Below, in pieces: positions 5,635-6,092 of a stretch of 6,092 bases of DNA. This stretch comes from Acidobacteriota bacterium (GTDB taxonomy: Bacteria; Actinomycetota; Acidimicrobiia; Acidimicrobiales; UBA8190), in contig JAGWNV010000162.1 of NCBI GenBank assembly GCA_028872975.1, positions 1 to 6,092 of the forward strand. Reading direction: 5' to 3'. Position 1 is the first letter of the stretch; every line of letters begins with the position of its first letter. The notes under the pieces were generated by a model. The model saw only the letters and a list, made by a program, of their open reading frames with translations, made no database searches and was not told the origin of the DNA. A program made the position numbers and the translations under genes.

Positions 5635-6092
5635 TCCCTCTCCTCGCCCTTCGACAGCCAGGCTAGCAACCGGTCCGCGGCGATGACGCCGCCGTCGGGC
5701 GCGTCGAGATCCTCCAGGTCGTGGTGCAGCCGCGCCGTGAGCGGCGCCAGCTCGGCGAACGCCTCGGGCGAGAGCCGCGCCTGGGACTCGAGGTCGCCCA
5801 GGGCGCGGCGAGCTGCGATGCGCACCAATTGCACGATGACTGCATCGGCATCTTCGGCCGGTTCCTCCACTACCAATCTCCGCAGCAGGTCCGCCACCTG
5901 CGGATCGTCCTCCTCGGCCTCCTCCATGGCCAGCTGGAGCGTCTCGGCCCCGGCCAGGACCCCGAAGGCCCGGCGCTGGAGAGGATCGGGGAACAGGAAC
6001 GGCTCGAGCCGCGCCGCCACCGCCTCGGGCCGGTGGACGGCGAGGCGGAGCGCCTCCAACCCGGGCCGGCGGGCCTCGGCGGTGCCGGTCCC
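5631..6092 (-). CDS. dnaG: DNA primase DnaG, C-terminal part (5'-partial, runs off the window)
   Basis: The last 153 residues of a protein whose start lies beyond base 6092; the frame is open to the window edge. The visible part is helical and highly acidic. It begins EARRPGLEALRLAVHRPEAV, then has FLFPDPLQRRAFGVLAG and DPQVADLLRRLVVEEP, ending AADRLLAWLSKGEERE. This fits the C-terminal helicase-binding region of bacterial primase, which recruits DnaG to the DnaB helicase at the fork; this region is typically divergent. The catalytic TOPRIM and zinc-binding domains would be upstream and cannot be checked. Identification leans on the position: the gene overlaps rpoD by ATGA, and dnaG directly before the primary sigma gene is a classic arrangement in many bacteria. 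A TTG at 6057-6059 is not taken as a start because the frame continues upstream without a stop. Confidence 0.8.
   Translation of the reverse strand, partial: GTGTAEARRPGLEALRLAVHRPEAVAARLEPFLFPDPLQRRAFGVLAGAETLQLAMEEAEEDDPQVADLLRRLVVEEPAEDADAVIVQLVRIAARRALGDLESQARLSPEAFAELAPLTARLHHDLEDLDAPDGGVIAADRLLAWLSKGEERE
5640..5645 (-). promoter_or_regulatory. Ribosome binding site of rpoD inside the end of dnaG
   Basis: GAGGAG on the minus strand, five bases before the rpoD ATG at 5634 and inside the last dnaG codons. It supports the ATG that overlaps the dnaG stop. Confidence 0.65.

Noticed and set aside
5815..5885. Less GC-rich patch in dnaG that might hold an internal rpoD promoter
   Set aside because: TTGGTA and TTGGTG occur on the minus strand, but no TAnnnT hexamer lies at the right distance.

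Overview
The window is about 6.1 kb of very GC-rich bacterial chromosome. Codons end mostly in G or C, GTG and TTG occur as possible starts, and the hairpins lack U-tracts. With the gene content, including a primary sigma factor with a short spacer before region 2, this suggests a high-GC actinobacterial lineage. An Acidimicrobiia-like organism is my best guess, but sequence alone does not settle it.

Layout. The left part (1-2287, plus strand) carries the C-terminal part of a LuxR-type transcription regulator: a TPR-like helical region followed by a GerE helix-turn-helix. It is followed by a 102-base gap that is unusually rich in repeats. Two small cupin genes come next, one base apart, and form an evident operon. 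The middle part (2267-4018, minus strand) holds a Tat-exported alpha/beta-hydrolase (esterase) and, upstream of it, a class I SAM-dependent methyltransferase. The esterase gene ends tail-to-tail inside the second cupin gene (21-bp overlap). The right part (4091-6092, minus strand) is a housekeeping block. It reads, in transcription order, the 3' part of dnaG (primase), rpoD (primary sigma-70 factor, ATGA-overlapped with dnaG) and tRNA-Asn(GTT).

How the parts fit. dnaG-rpoD is the core of the classical macromolecular-synthesis operon, coupling replication priming to the housekeeping sigma factor. The tRNA and the methyltransferase follow on the same strand and could receive read-through, although a long inverted repeat lies between them. 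The LuxR-type gene and the cupin pair could be a regulator and its targets; the paired 8-mer between them is a plausible operator, but that is inference.

No mobile element, CRISPR array, phage gene or clear defence system is visible. No stretch over 300 bases lacks a gene. Nothing here convincingly amounts to a new biological system. The best second-look items are the repeat and hairpin structure ahead of the cupin genes and the departures of both cupins from the canonical metal-binding motif.
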